Below, in pieces: positions 1 through 12,537 of a stretch of DNA of 64,000 nt. The notes under the pieces were generated by a model. That model was not told the DNA's origin. It searched no databases and worked only from the letters and a program-made list of their open reading frames with translations. The DNA is taken from contig JALDNG010000001.1 of NCBI GenBank assembly GCA_024349245.1, positions 7,622,001-7,686,000 of the forward strand. Reading direction: 5' to 3'. The first letter of the stretch is position 1, and the number at the start of each line of letters is the position of its first letter. This DNA comes from Neodontobutis hainanensis. Its lineage: Eukaryota; Chordata; Actinopteri; Gobiiformes; Odontobutidae. The position numbers were made by a program, and so were the translations under genes.

Positions 1-3000
1 TTTTATTCATGAATATATAGGATTTCTCTCTTTGTGTTTGTCAGAAAAGGTATGTCTTATTGTGGAGGCAAGAGTTTCCTACAAAGACCAAAGATTAGAG
101 CCCCAGATACTGGTCCTGTGGTTAATCAAAGCCATTCACAGTGCTTTTGGTTGCAGGTCGAATTTTAGAGACGGTCCTGGGAATGATGTTGTTTATGATG
201 TTTTGAACTAAGTATTCCTTTTTGAATATTCTCTAATAAACTGTATCTCGCAAAACTCAACTTTGTACTGAAGGACCAGCATCATTTACATACTGACTTT
301 TCCTCATAGAAAATAAAAGTGCAGGAACACATGCTGTGGAGACGCAAAGGTTTTTGTCAAAGGACAGTGAGTGATACATGTGTGCTGTCAGTGAGGGGGT
401 ACACAACACTCATACCAGCATTTATTCTACAGCAGCTAGAAGATAAAATACTCTGTTCTACTGAATGAGGGCTGTTAAACTGCGATTAGCACACATGCCT
501 AAAGCAGCTACATTAAAGTAATTATATATTATACAAACTTAAAAAGCATATTAAATACTCAGACATAGGCTTGAGGGCTGTGCAGAAATACATGAAGTCA
601 ACAACTTCTTTACGTCATGTTTCAAACTATTCATTTTTATTCATGTTCATTTATTTTGTGTTTAATAGCTGCTACAATTGCCGTAGTTACACTCACAATT
701 GGTGTCCATTTTATTTTGAATGGCGTACAGACATACAGCACCTTTAAAAACATCTAAATATTATGTGACAAACCTTTATCAGACTCATCAGAAAACCCAA
801 ACCGTCCTTTTAAAACCAGTGTGTGAACATTTTGGAGAGGAAACATTCCCGTTTTCCTGTTGTTCCCCGTCGAGCACACGCCTTGTTCTCTCACATTCTT
901 TCCGTGTAACAGCAGCAGGAATACACTCCGTTTATTGTGTTTGAAGAGGCTTTGGTGCAGCGTCAGAAGACACCTGACGTGGGGCTGGGCAGCAGATGGA
1001 AGGGTTGGTGTGTGGGACGGTCCGGGGGCTGGTTTTAAAGGGGTAGGCTGGAGCAGGGAACACCCCAGCGGAGGGTGCGGTCGTGGGGATATCCCGCTCC
1101 ACTCCTCCTCTTGTCAGTGTGAAAGTTCAGAGGCGGTCGGGACATTCCTCATGTGATTCCACTGTGCCGTCTGCTCCGAGAGAAAAACAGCACCAGGAAC
1201 TGTTTAGGAGACTTCTGTTTCCTCAAAATACGGCACTGTTAAAATGTTTTTGTCCTTTGTATGTTACCAACTGAAAAACTAAGGAGAAAACATGTTGGAA
1301 GGATGTTATTAAACTCTTGTAAAAGCCTGCCCAAGTTGGAAAAGAACCTTAAAAACTCCAGTTACATCTGCTGCCTTTCTCTCTGGCTTGATGGAGCATT
1401 TATTTAATTAATGCAGATAGTACATCCACTCCTGGCCTGAACATCATTTATAATTAGTTGTTGCTTGAGTTAGACTGACCTGGACTTGTCTTTCTGTCGT
1501 CCTGGTTATTTGGGTCTTATGCAGTAAAAAAACAAAATCATAGATATTAAAGACATTTGTAAACTGGTAATGAAAAAATGAACAAAAAAGCTTGAAAATC
1601 TATTAAATTGAAGTAGAATGTAAGAAAACTAAGACAAAAATGCAAAGGTACGGCAGGGGGGTCAACAGAGTTTAGTTTGAAAATACAAAAACCTTGTTGT
1701 CTTCTGTGGTGTGGAAAATGATTATTATTAAACAAGTTATAGCCAACAGCCTTGTTTGTTATGTTTTTTGAATAACATTTAACGTTTAAGTTTGGGAGGG
1801 ATGTTCTGACTTTTCAGGGGGCTTCTTTTGACTTTGGGAATGGCTGCTGTAGACTAAAGTATTTATTATTACAAGAAGACATGTTGAAATCCACTTCCAC
1901 GCTTCTGAGCTCACTGAGGGTTGCATTGTAGGCTTTTAGAAGAACTTTTGGAGGCGACTCAAAAGAAAGGGAATCCCCGACTAATATTTCATAAGGCCTT
2001 TCTTTTTTAGCCTTTGACAGAAGACTTCAGTGTGACTGTGACTCAGAGTCTCCTCACTTCTCAGAAAAAGACCAGACTGCACTTTTTATTCAAATAAATA
2101 AAAATTACAATCACATGTCTACACTGTAAAAAAATACACTCCAAAACAATGCTTTAGTCCTGGTTTAGTCCTTCATTTTGTTCTAGTTTAGTGTAGTGTA
2201 GTTGTTTTGGTCAAACTACCTCACTCTGTAACTACAGCAGGCTAGTCCAGGGTAACCTTAGCTTAGTTACTTTAAGAGACCATTGCATTCATTTAAATAA
2301 AACAAAATAACCAAACCTTCAGTTCTGGTTTAGTTTGTAGAAGAGTTCTAGGGTTAGTCCTGTTTTAGACCTGCTTTAGTCACTCTTTAATTATGGTTTT
2401 GTTCAAGTAAAATATTTCCTTTTGAACAGCCATACATCAAAACATGAATAAGTAATAACTTCAAATGTATCACAGTTTTAAAGTTGTTTTGAATTTTATA
2501 TTGTGCAAAATTCAAAAGCACTGCTGTTCAGTTCTTTGTTAACCCTAGTTAGGCCCTTTTTAGTGCAGATTTAGTCCTTCACTGTTAGTTCTGTCTCAAG
2601 TCATAGTTTTTGTTCTGGTTTTAAACTGATCTGGGCCTAAATTAAGTCCAGGTTTAGTCCTGCTTTAATCCCATCATCACAAAATCATATAAACTGTTTA
2701 TGTCGTTGAAATGACAAAACAACAGCTTTATATATTTTCAGTATCTTAAATGTGTCGCTGCTGCTGATGTTTGAGCTTAAACAGGAACATGTAGACGTGT
2801 GGTGCGTAGAATGGAAACTTCTTCTTTGGAGGGAATCCCTTCGAGCGAGCCACACAGACACTCATTAAAGGTTATATATAACTCTGTTCACACAAAGACT
2901 TCAGTGTCGAGACATAGAGCTGGTCTCAGTCTCTCGACACGGACTCCCCCAAAAAAACAGGTATGGATTTAGAAATGGAGATGTTTATAATGTACAGAGG

Positions 3001-6000
3001 ACATAATGAAAGACGAACAACTCCCAGAGAATGAGTTTTACAGTTTGTGGTTCCAAGAAATAAAATATTATGTAGTAAGTATGATCCCTTTATTATCTGA
3101 AGGTGTAGTTTCAGAGCAACACGGGACGACTTGTGTGTGTTGTGTCCTTATTTAAACCAAAACTACATAAAACCTTGCTCTGATCATAACCAAGCTCACT
3201 TGTCTTAGTTTTGTTTGACCTTAGTCCCAGGATTAGTACTGAGTTTACTGGTTGATCCCTTCTTTCATCCTGGTTAGACCTGAGCTTTCTCCTTTACTCA
3301 TTCACCTGGTCTAGTCCAGTTTTAGTCCTGGATTTGATTCAGTCTGGTTTAAACCTTGACCCTTTTCCCTTTTTATTTAAAAGGTCTAGAAAAAGGGTTA
3401 AAAAAAGAGTTTAAAATCAAAGATGCCTTATTGGAAACCTTTTCTTGAATAGTCCTGGATAACCGAGAACCTCCACAGACTGCTTCAAATGTCTCTGTTA
3501 TGTTGTCATTTCCTGTATTTTCCTGTGATGTTTTTTAAATTCTAAAACACTGTGGCAGCAAATAGAAATGAAATACTAAAACATTGTTTGATTTTGTCTG
3601 TTATCAATGTCCGCTGAACTGTGTTTAAACCTGAATTAAACCTGTTTAGAAGTTACCTAAGAAAAAAGAAACAAAAAAACTCAAAGTCTGATTAACCCAA
3701 ACCTGAACTTATCTGAAAGACCTTTTCCATTCTGCAGAGTAAACATGTTTCAGCCAAAGACCCACAGCTGATGGGTGTCATTCTCCCATCACTTGAGGAC
3801 AAAACCTTTTTTATTCAGTAGGCTCTAAGTATATCATTTATTTAATTAACAAGCAAGGCAGCGACAAGTTTAGAAAACAAGATTTATAATGTGACAAATG
3901 GAAACTATTCATTTCAAAACCGTGTTTTGAAAGTGTTTAGTTGGACGTCTCTTTGTCCCATTTGTCCACTGGCACTTGTTCCTGATCTGTGTCCAACCCA
4001 ACTCAAACACAGCTCCATTAACTCCCCCCAGACTCGCTCTCACTGACCCCGGTCTCATCCGCTACAGATACAGCTCAGAAATAGCTCTGTTGTCTCCATA
4101 ATACGGTCTCCATGACGACGCTCACATGACCAACACCAGGAAGCCATTGTTTGGCATCAGAGCTGTGATTGGACAAAAGGAATGTTCTTTTTGACTCAGC
4201 AAAAAAAAAAAAAAAAAAGAAAAGCTAAACAACGACTGTTTGTTTGACTCGCTGTGTTCACTTTGTCTCATTCAGGAATCCTCAGAAACTGGAAGAACTA
4301 CACTTCATTCATAGTTTTTTATTTAAACAAACTTTGACATGAGTTTGTTTAATTCTTCTTGAACTAAAAAGTGAAGGATTTCAATAACTGTCATTAACTT
4401 TTTAATGTAATTGTAATTTTTTTTATTGTATATGTAGTAACTGCTAGTACCCATCAAAAGCCAGAGTATAAATTGTTTCCCCAAATCTTTTAATTCTTTA
4501 TTTTTTTTATTTGAAAATGCCAATTGTGACCGGATTTATGGATATGTTTTAGAATCACACTGGTCACTTTTTGTTTAGTGGTATATTAGCGCCATTTAAT
4601 CCATTTTACTGCAATACGGCTATTCAGTTTAATATGTTTCTTTTAATTGTTCTTAATATAATGCTGTTGGTTTTTACTCTCCATTATAAATGTCTAAAGT
4701 AAATAAATAAATGTCTACATGCTTATTTATTTATTTGTTTATTTTTATATAATGCTATTAGTTGATTAAACAGTTTGATTGAATGGTTTCATTTTACTTT
4801 TTAAAAATAAAAGCAGAAAAGGTGACCATGATGAGTTAAGGACTGGGTTTGGTGCCATGAGGAAAGGACTTTATGTGTGAATGTCGCTTTAATTTAACAG
4901 ACTTCCATACATTGAGCGGCTGTTGTTGTGCTGTGTTCTCGTTATGTAGTATTTATTTCTGTATAGTTGTTTTTGAGCGTATGGACACAGAGCTGGAGTA
5001 AACACGCTGCAGTTGTTTGTGGTGTGTTTTTTACAGAAGCCTCTCATTTCGTCTCCATCAGAGCTGTGTGGAAACTCTGTGTTTAATAAGCAGCTGTGGA
5101 AAAATAAAACGGGCTCTGCAGTGGTCTGTGGCTCTGCTCACTGGGATTATTACTGAGACACGAGTACGTCACTGGTTTAGGCAAGGTTTTGTCCTTCTAC
5201 TGAAAAGTTCCCCTTTAGACCATGCTTCTGAACCAAGAGCCAGTTTAGCTGTTCTTTAGTCACTTTTGAGTCTAGTTTAGCCCTGGTTTACTCCCACTTC
5301 TTGGTACTACTGTAGTCTTACTTGTGAGTTAAAATAAGACTTTAGGCTCTTCTTTGGTCCTGTTTTATTCCCTGGTTTAGTTTTACTTTACACCTAATGG
5401 TCCCAGACCAGTTTAGTCCAAGTTTAGCTTTGTTTAACTATGATCTTCCATTCATTCAAAAAGGAAAAGTGCAGTAGGTTTGTGTGAGTACATAGTTTAT
5501 ACTCAGGATGGTCTGGTTTTACTCTTGGTTAAGCTCTGTATAAAACGCTCTCTACTGGTTCTGATTTTGTCGAGGTTTGAATCCTTGTTGTCATTGTTTA
5601 GTTCCAGTTTAGTTCCACTAAGTCCTGCTTTGGTCCTGGGTTACTTCTGGATTTAGACCCAGCGTAGTCTTTGTTTAGTTGAATTTTCAGTCCTGGTTTA
5701 CCCCAGGTTCTAGTTTAAGTTTCAGCTTTACTCCTCATCTGTTTTAGCTCTGCTTTAGTCGAAATTCGGTTTAAGGTTTGAAACTGGTTTAGACCATGGC
5801 CGTCTCTTTGGCCTCTGTTTCCTTCTAAAGTGAAATTGCAGTGGAAAAAGCTGGCATCTGGACGACGTCATGAGCAAACAGCAGAAAATGAGCTCAGGTG
5901 TGTTATAGTCGTGTGAAGGAAAAAGGTCAACAAAGTCCAAGTCTAGACTGTAAGGAAAGGAAGCAAACCAAGTAGCTTTTTATGCTTTTAATTATAATTT

Positions 6001-6092
6001 ATGTTTTATTATTTATTTTGGGGAAAACCCTGTGTTTCTTGATCACAAAAGCTTCACATTCACAGTGACATTTTCTGACATGCTACAGAATC

Positions 6093-6106
6093 ACACTAGA
6101 GGGCGC
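6093..6106 (+). promoter_or_regulatory. CTCF-like motif
   Basis: The 14-mer ACACTAGAGGGCGC matches the vertebrate CTCF core CCASYAGRKGGCRS at all but the first position, in forward orientation. It is a sequence match only; occupancy is not known. Confidence 0.35.
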
Positions 6107-7934
6107 TGTCAGAAAAGACTGCAGCGATGATTAATACACAGGTTTTTTACTTGTTTTTCCAGAGAGCTCCACTGCTCTTGGAAAGATATAAAGTCACGTA
6201 ATTTCGACCAGGTTTTGCATATGTTCTGTTTTAGTCTTCAGTTTAGTTCTCAAATTTAGTTGTGGTCCTTTTAATGTACTGGGTTTTGTCCTCCTTTTGT
6301 CCTTAAGGAGTCTTTGGTTTAATTCTGGGTCAATGAGTCCTGGTTTTAGCTCTGGTTTATTTTTGACTCCTGGCGTTGGTCCTGGTTTAATCCTGGTTTA
6401 GTCCTCGACTCTAGCTTCAATCAGTTCAGATCAACATTTTTAGACCAACATTAATATCCGACAACAAGATGAGAAAGGCTTAAAACGGCACAAAAATGTT
6501 TGCAAAGTAATGCTAAAAGTGAACTGTGAACTAAATTTGCACCAAAATAAAACTATTTCACTTTAATAAGTTTAGTCTATTGTTTAGTCATAATTTGGTC
6601 CTACTTTGGATTAGCCTTTTGCCCTTGTTTTCTGTGGCTTCTATGTTTGTTGTGTGAACACAGCCTAAGGGTTTAAATATTACAAAATCTTTTCTTGAAT
6701 TGCCATTCTCCTCTCTTTTATGACTTATGCAGCAGCCACTACATAATATGAGCTCTTCTCAGAGACGAACAGGCCCAGGTTCAAGCAGTAAATTCTGAAA
6801 TATGAACATATCCTTGCCTCCAGTGACACAGCTCTGGTGAATAAATGTTAGGAAAACAGATGAAAATGAGCCTACAATCTTGCATGTTTATATTCATGTG
6901 GCTGTGTCTCATGTACGTTCATCAACATGCACTGTCCCAATCAAATAAATGAATAGTTATAATAATAATTATAATAAAACCTGACTTTTCATCGCAATAT
7001 CCAACATCTAAACATTATAATCTATTTGTGGCTCGTGTGGAGTGTTTGGCAGGAATAAGACTCGTCAGTGTTTGGGAAACAATAGTTAAGTGCAATAGTT
7101 AAGTTAAGTTAAGACACATTCTCTAATCTGTATTTAAGGGAGGTTTTTTTGTCATTTCTGGGATATGAGAGGTAATGCCATGTGTGTGCCGTGTATAACT
7201 CCGCCTTTTTGAGAAACCACCTTCTGGCAATGTCTTTTCCAAATAATCCACTTCTGCCTTTTCAACAAATGAATGTGAGGCTTTTATAAAATTTCTATAA
7301 TTAAAAAAATAAAAGCACTATAATTTCCTGCCGTTATGTGAGCCTGACCTTATCCTGTGAGTTATAGTCGTCGGCTCTGTTAGCGTCGGTATCATCTGCT
7401 TGAAGAGACGGTCTCTATGTAACAGCAGAGTAAATATTGACAGAGAAAAGAGTGTGGGCTGTGAGCTGTGTTCACAGTGAACGAGCTGCCACCTCTATCC
7501 GGGGTCACACCAGAACCGTCCCATTTAAAGACATGACTTACATCCTGGGTTACTTTAATGGGGCATTTTGGGTTCAGGTCATTTTCTGCTTCCTTTTGTT
7601 TAACTCTTACTAACCACAGGTTTAAACACATCGCTTCTTCTGCATTTTATGACTTTGCCTAAAAACGAAATAGGCTGTGAATGGTTTTGTTTTTAGCTGG
7701 TTTTATTTCAGTGAATAAACGAAGGAAGTAGGAAGTATTCAAATCTAGGGCTGCACAATATATTCATTCATTTATTCATTTGAAGGGTCGACAGAGACAT
7801 GTCATTAATAATATACAATTAATACAAACACATTTTAAGAAAAGAAAACCTTCTGGTCTTGACTACGCAAGCATTAAATTGAATGGACATTTGTAAAAAC
7901 ATTATTTAGTTGCATGGAAACATATTGGTAAATG

Positions 7935-8065
7935 GTGTGCATTTATAAAGCTTTTTTCTGTTCCCTTCTCGAGCCCCTAAAGTGCTTTACATAATGCTTT
8001 TTTCACCCCCTTCACACTCAGACCTGGGGCAGACAAACTCACCCACAGTCACACACATTTCTACC
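7935..8065. repeat. Fish interspersed repeat fragment
   Basis: The segment reads like a widespread teleost repeat: 'aaagcgctttacat'-type text (here AAAGTGCTTTACATAATG), then CACACTCA and CCACAGTCACACACA motifs. It carries no coding potential. The family name is not certain; it is recognised only from general familiarity with fish genomes. Confidence 0.4.
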
Positions 8066-9545
8066 CCAGAGTCATTCTGAGTGAAGCATCTCTGGTACAT
8101 CTGTCTCTTGCCTGTTATGTTGCTTCAGTAAACACCATTTTATTTTGACTCCATAGGCTACGTGCTTCTGTCCTGAGCTGTTTTCCCGTTGCAGCCGGTG
8201 CCAGAGTGAATTAAAAAGTGCAGGGTGCGGTTGTGGTATTAAACCGTACCAGGCAGTGCAGATGTAAATCTTATCAGTTTCCACACTCGTCTCCTCTCTC
8301 TGACAGATCCACTGAGGGATTTATGGCAAAATAATCAGCTCATATGCAACAGATGGAGATCTTGTGAAACACTAGATGCTGACTTTAATGAAATGCTTGA
8401 GATGTCTCTGTGTGGGATATGAAATAAACATTCAATCTAAAACTATAAAAAAGTATAAAACTAAAGTATGGTAAAGGTGCAATATCAATGACATGTATCA
8501 TAACAAACACAATGATGGCAGATGTCAAAAACAATTGGTTCTTTACACAAATCAAATTTCTGTTTTCACCTGAGCTTTTTCTATTGTAGCCAAAACACAA
8601 TAAAATTTATTTATTTTTATTTGTTTTTGTGAAATGCAAAGTTGACTTCATGACTTTGACTATGAGCTGTTCAGCCCCACCGACCTTAAGCCGGGCATGA
8701 ACTATGGGACTTTCAGCCCAGATTTAAACCAATTTCTGGTCATCTGGACAATTTTTGAGTCGGCCCAACTTCAGGTTTCTCATGCGTCATGCTGTGCACG
8801 GGGGGAGGGGGAGGGTTACGAGGCAATAACAAACTGCCAATCGGATGGTCGGATTAAATTCTGACCTGTTTTTGGTCGGCGCAAACCTGAGTGAGCACAT
8901 AAACTCTCTTTTGTGATTTTCTTGTGCCGTGTGAGTTAATGTTCTGAAAGGTTAAAGTTAAAGTTTACTACATCCTTTTGGTCACACTTCGACTGTGGTT
9001 CCAACAGCAAGGTGCAGTTAATAAAAGTCTGTTGATTGGAGACAGAGAAACCTCACTCACGATGAAAATGAGAATGGAAATATTTGATCTGAAAATATTC
9101 TTGTGATAAACATATTCCAGGAAGAAACAGTTGTATTCTTCAAAAACAAATCTAGTGCTTAGGAGCAAAAGCTAGTATCATAGCTCTTGCTTCCTGCATT
9201 TGAGGTTCAGAGCGGAACAAGAAGAATTTACCTGCTTCTTAAACAGGTTCAGAACATTTGTTTGAGATATGATGTTGTTTAGTCATTTCTGTTTTGTTTT
9301 TATAGTTAACATCTTTTTCTGGACACAGCTCAGTGGAAACATAAGCCTCTTCAGGAGAAACCCAAACGTTTTATAATTTTTCTGTCACTTCTTTAAAGCA
9401 CATTGAGTTACTTTTGTTCTGAGTATGCTCAATAAATACATTTTCTTCTTTAAACTGAACCATATTTCTTTGTGGAAATGTGTATTAAATGAATCAATAT
9501 TTATGTAAAACTTGCTTAACACCATTTTGTCTGTTTCTTCTTTAG

Positions 9546-9887
9546 GTGGATTTTGAAGACGTGATTGCCGAACCGGCCGGGTTGTATAGTTTTGACGGCG
9601 TTTGGAAAACGAGCTTCACCACATTCACTGTGACCAAATACTGGTGCTATCGGCTGCTGACGGCGCTGGTGGGGATCCCTCTGGCTCTGGTCTGGGGTCT
9701 GTTCTTTGCCATTTTGTCCTTCATCCACATTTGGGCCGTGGTTCCCTGCGTCAAGAGCTACCTGATCGAGATCCACTGCGTCAGCCGCGTTTACTCCATC
9801 TGCGTCCACACGTTCTGCGACCCGCTGTTCGAGGCCATGGGCAAGTGCTTCAGCAATGTCCGGATCCGCACCACCAAGGAGGTTTAG
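9546..9887 (+). CDS. cav1: Caveolin-1, final coding exon
   Basis: This is the 3' exon of caveolin-1, the membrane-hairpin scaffold of caveolae at the plasma membrane. The exon follows a TTCTTTAG acceptor and starts V-D-F-E-D; it encodes 113 residues and stops at TAG 9885-9887. That is the same length as the last exon of human CAV1 (residues 66-178). The scaffolding domain is near-identical (DGVWKTSFTTFTVTKYWCYR), followed by the hydrophobic hairpin (LVGIPLALVWGLFFAILSF), the conserved WAVVPC and the C-terminal helix with DPLFEAMGKCFSNVRI. The three palmitoylated cysteines of mammalian caveolin-1 are present (in VVPC, EIHC and TFC). Two further cysteines (YWCYRL and SICVH) replace Phe and Tyr of the human protein. 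Exons 1-2 are not in the window. Caveolin-2 and -3 fit less well. Confidence 0.95.
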   Translation: MDFEDVIAEPAGLYSFDGVWKTSFTTFTVTKYWCYRLLTALVGIPLALVWGLFFAILSFIHIWAVVPCVKSYLIEIHCVSRVYSICVHTFCDPLFEAMGKCFSNVRIRTTKEV

Positions 9888-10640
9888 CCTGGGAAAATCC
9901 AACAGAGGAGTGTTTTATCAAGAGGAAAAAAATGGGAGGGACAAACACAAATGGAGAGAAAAGTTTGAATGTAACACAAGAAGAAGAAATAACCTTTAAG
10001 AACAAGAGGTGGGACATTAACATTAACAAAGCTGGATGCGAAGAAACAAAAGAGGTGTGGTTAAAAATCTCCAAAACTCCACCCCTTTTGAATCAGCTGT
10101 GTTTTTCTCTCCAGTGTTTCCAAATGGGAGGGCACAGGAAATATGCAGATCTATGGTTTTGTAGTTACATTTATGTTCTTTTAAGTTTTGAGAGTTGGTT
10201 TTGAGCAGTGTAATTGAATGGGGTTCTATTAGTCAATGTCATACCTGCAAAAAAAGAAAAAAATTAGTGCGTTTTTCTGGGCCACATTAAACGAGACTTA
10301 ATCAAGACTAAGACCAGTGCAAAATAAAGAAAGGTTAGCTGTAAAATCCAAAAGGTTCAAGACCGGACTGATGTGGGTTTGGCAGATCTTGTTGAAGGAG
10401 GCAGATTCAGAAACTAGAAATGAACGTGTTCTTAAAGTGTGTTTGAAGGGATGAGTTCTGGTCCCATCTTAAGAATGTGGCCTGGACTGGACTGGATTTT
10501 GTAAAAATCCACAAATAAAAAAAGAGTAGTCCTTAGACCAAGTTCTACAAGCAGCAGAAGACAGTAGCTACGCTAATATTAGTGTAGGTAACTCCTGACT
10601 GACAGAAAACTCAGATGAATTATTTAGTTGCTTCCATGAC
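9888..10640 (+). other. Putative cav1 3' UTR
   Basis: Sequence after the cav1 stop codon. AATAAA signals occur at 10323-10328 and near 10514, either of which could end the transcript. A long open frame at 9602-10204 is an out-of-frame shadow of the exon running into the UTR. Confidence 0.5.
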
Positions 10641-11242
10641 CTCCATGAGTCTGGACCTGGTCTAAGACTGGACTAACTCTGTCTCCTTCAAACACTGACC
10701 TCCATGAGTCTGGACCTGGTCTAAGACTGGACTAACTCTGTCTCCTTCAAACACTGACCTCCATGAGTCTGGACCTGGTCTAAGACTGGACTAACTCTGT
10801 CTCCTTCAAACACTGACCTCCATGAGTCTGGACCTGGTCTAAGACTGGACTAACTCTGTCTCCTTCACCGGACACTGACCTCCATGAGTCTGGACCTGGT
10901 CTAAGACTGGACTAACTCTGTCTCCTTCAAACACTGACCTCCATGAGTCTGGACCTGGTCTAAGACTGGACTAACTCTGTCTCCTTCAAACACTGACCTC
11001 CATGAGTCTGGACCTGGTCTAAGACTGGACTATCTCTGTCTCCTTCAAACTCTGACCTCCATGAGTCTGGACCTGGTCTAAGACTGGACTAACTCTGTCT
11101 CCTTCACAAACACTGACCTCCATGAGTCTGGACCTGGTCTAAGACTGGACTAACTCTGTCTCCTTCAAACACTGACCTCCATGAGTCTGGACCCGGTCTA
11201 AGTCTGGACTATCTCTGTCTCCTTCAAACACTGACCTCCATG
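10640..11242 (+). repeat. 59-bp minisatellite, about 10 copies
   Basis: Direct tandem repeats of a 59-bp unit that includes CTGACCTCCATGAGTCTGG and ACCTGGTCTAAGACTGGAC. Copies are nearly identical (a few substitutions and short insertions, for example near 10867 and 11106), suggesting recent expansion or homogenisation. About two copies of the same unit lie in inverted orientation at 29115-29240. Confidence 0.95.
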
Positions 11243-11896
11243 TTTTATAACAGTTCCTTTGTTATCCTTTCCGATGTGTGTTACACTAAACTTGGTCTTG
11301 ACTCAGTCTCAATCCCTGAAAGTCTTGGTCCAGTCTTCATCTCAGTTAATGTGGTCTTCACATTATGACACCGAGTCTGGGTTAATCTATTGATGAGTGC
11401 CTCATTCAAAGTCACTGCAAACAATCAAGATTTTAGACAAGCTTCTTTTTGAGTGTTTTTCTCTTTTTTTGTCAGATGATGCTAGTAAATCCTTTCATAT
11501 TTTGTTGTAAACTTGTATTTTTTTGGGGGGGAGCTACGAGTCGACTGTGGTGCTTATTTTAGTTTGGAGCAGTTTGTGGAGAGCGAGGGTTAACGTCAGA
11601 TCAGAATTACCGACTCAGCAGAAACCAAACAACGACACAACAAAACAAAAGCCCCCAATTGCCTCAAATGCCCTCCACAAACGGCCCCAGAAACTGCCCC
11701 CCTCTCTCTCGCCCAGCTCTGTCTGACACTGAACTGAACCTGCCCTGAAGCCTGCAGCCGCCGCCGTCCGATAGAAACACAGCACGCTATTCACCGCTTC
11801 AGGATTTTACTCTGCTCTCCAAAGCAATTTTTTATTTTTGTTCTGGCATCAGCATCTTTTGAATGATGATCTTATAAACCCAATGTGAAAAGAATA

Positions 11897-12537
11897 GACT
11901 TTATATAAAGATGGACAAAGGGACTGATGTGCGTTGGACATGCACCTACTTCCTTCCTTTTGGCAGTGAATGCATTAACATGATTAAAACACACTGCCCT
12001 GTAACAGTATGGCTCCAGGACACATCCTAAGCCCCGCCTCCCTGTTTTTATTCAATCAATCGAGAGAAAGACAAAATGTAATTGTTTCATTTCAAAGACC
12101 AATATATTAATGTGAAATCAAATGGTGCGTTTATGTGGACATTGGAATAAGGAGTACTTTGATGTGTGCAAGTGCAAAACATTTGTCTTGAAGTATATTT
12201 CTAAGATATCTTACCAATGACAAAACGAATGAGGTCCGAATCAGAATCAGAATATTTAGGCCTTTGCTACACGTCTACAATTACATTTATAAATGCACAT
12301 CTTTCTCTGTGTTGACCTTTTGTCAGTAGATATTTGTGTGTGACCGACAATGCTAACGCTAATAGAACAGCTCGCACGTGTTGTTGTATGTAGAATTGTA
12401 GCGTATTTCTGGGTTTTTTATGCCGTCCCCCCCCTCAACCGGCCGCTTGTTTCTTAGTCTCAACGGTTGAATGACATTAACTGCAGCCATCCACCAGAGG
12501 GCAATATCTGACCCTTTGTCCATCTTTATGTATAGTC
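11897..12537. mobile_element. Possible non-autonomous element with terminal inverted repeats
   Basis: Sequence near 11897-11922 (TATATAAAGATGGACAAAGG) is repeated in inverse at 12512-12537 (CCCTTTGTCCATCTTTATG), about 590 bp apart. There is no transposase between them. This is the layout of a MITE or of two opposed copies of one short repeat. No clear target-site duplication was found, so the limits are tentative. Confidence 0.4.
12491..12504 (+). promoter_or_regulatory. CTCF-like motif
   Basis: CCACCAGAGGGCAA matches the CTCF core CCASYAGRKGGCRS except at the last base. It lies just inside the right arm of the inverted-repeat element and could be carried by that element. Confidence 0.3.

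Larger units (their letters stand above)
1..9545. other. Non-coding stretch, presumed last intron of cav1
   Basis: No convincing exon is visible on either strand. The next coding sequence is the final caveolin-1 exon, whose 5' edge is a normal acceptor, so this is most simply cav1 intron 2; exons 1 and 2 would lie upstream of the window. The stretch holds many degenerate copies of a motif like GGTTTAGTCCT (about 2150-2660, 3200-3360, 5230-5760, 6230-6420), a poly(A) tract near 4201, a common fish interspersed repeat near 7935-8065 and one CTCF-like motif at 6093-6106. A more GC-rich patch at about 950-1150 has short open frames but no recognisable protein. Confidence 0.6.

Noticed and set aside
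720..1274. Overlapping 63-98 codon frames
   Set aside because: No recognisable domain, no supportive splice structure and three frames equally open; probably chance in a GC-richer patch.
9602..10204. 200-codon frame overlapping the caveolin exon
   Set aside because: Out-of-frame shadow of cav1 running into its 3' UTR.
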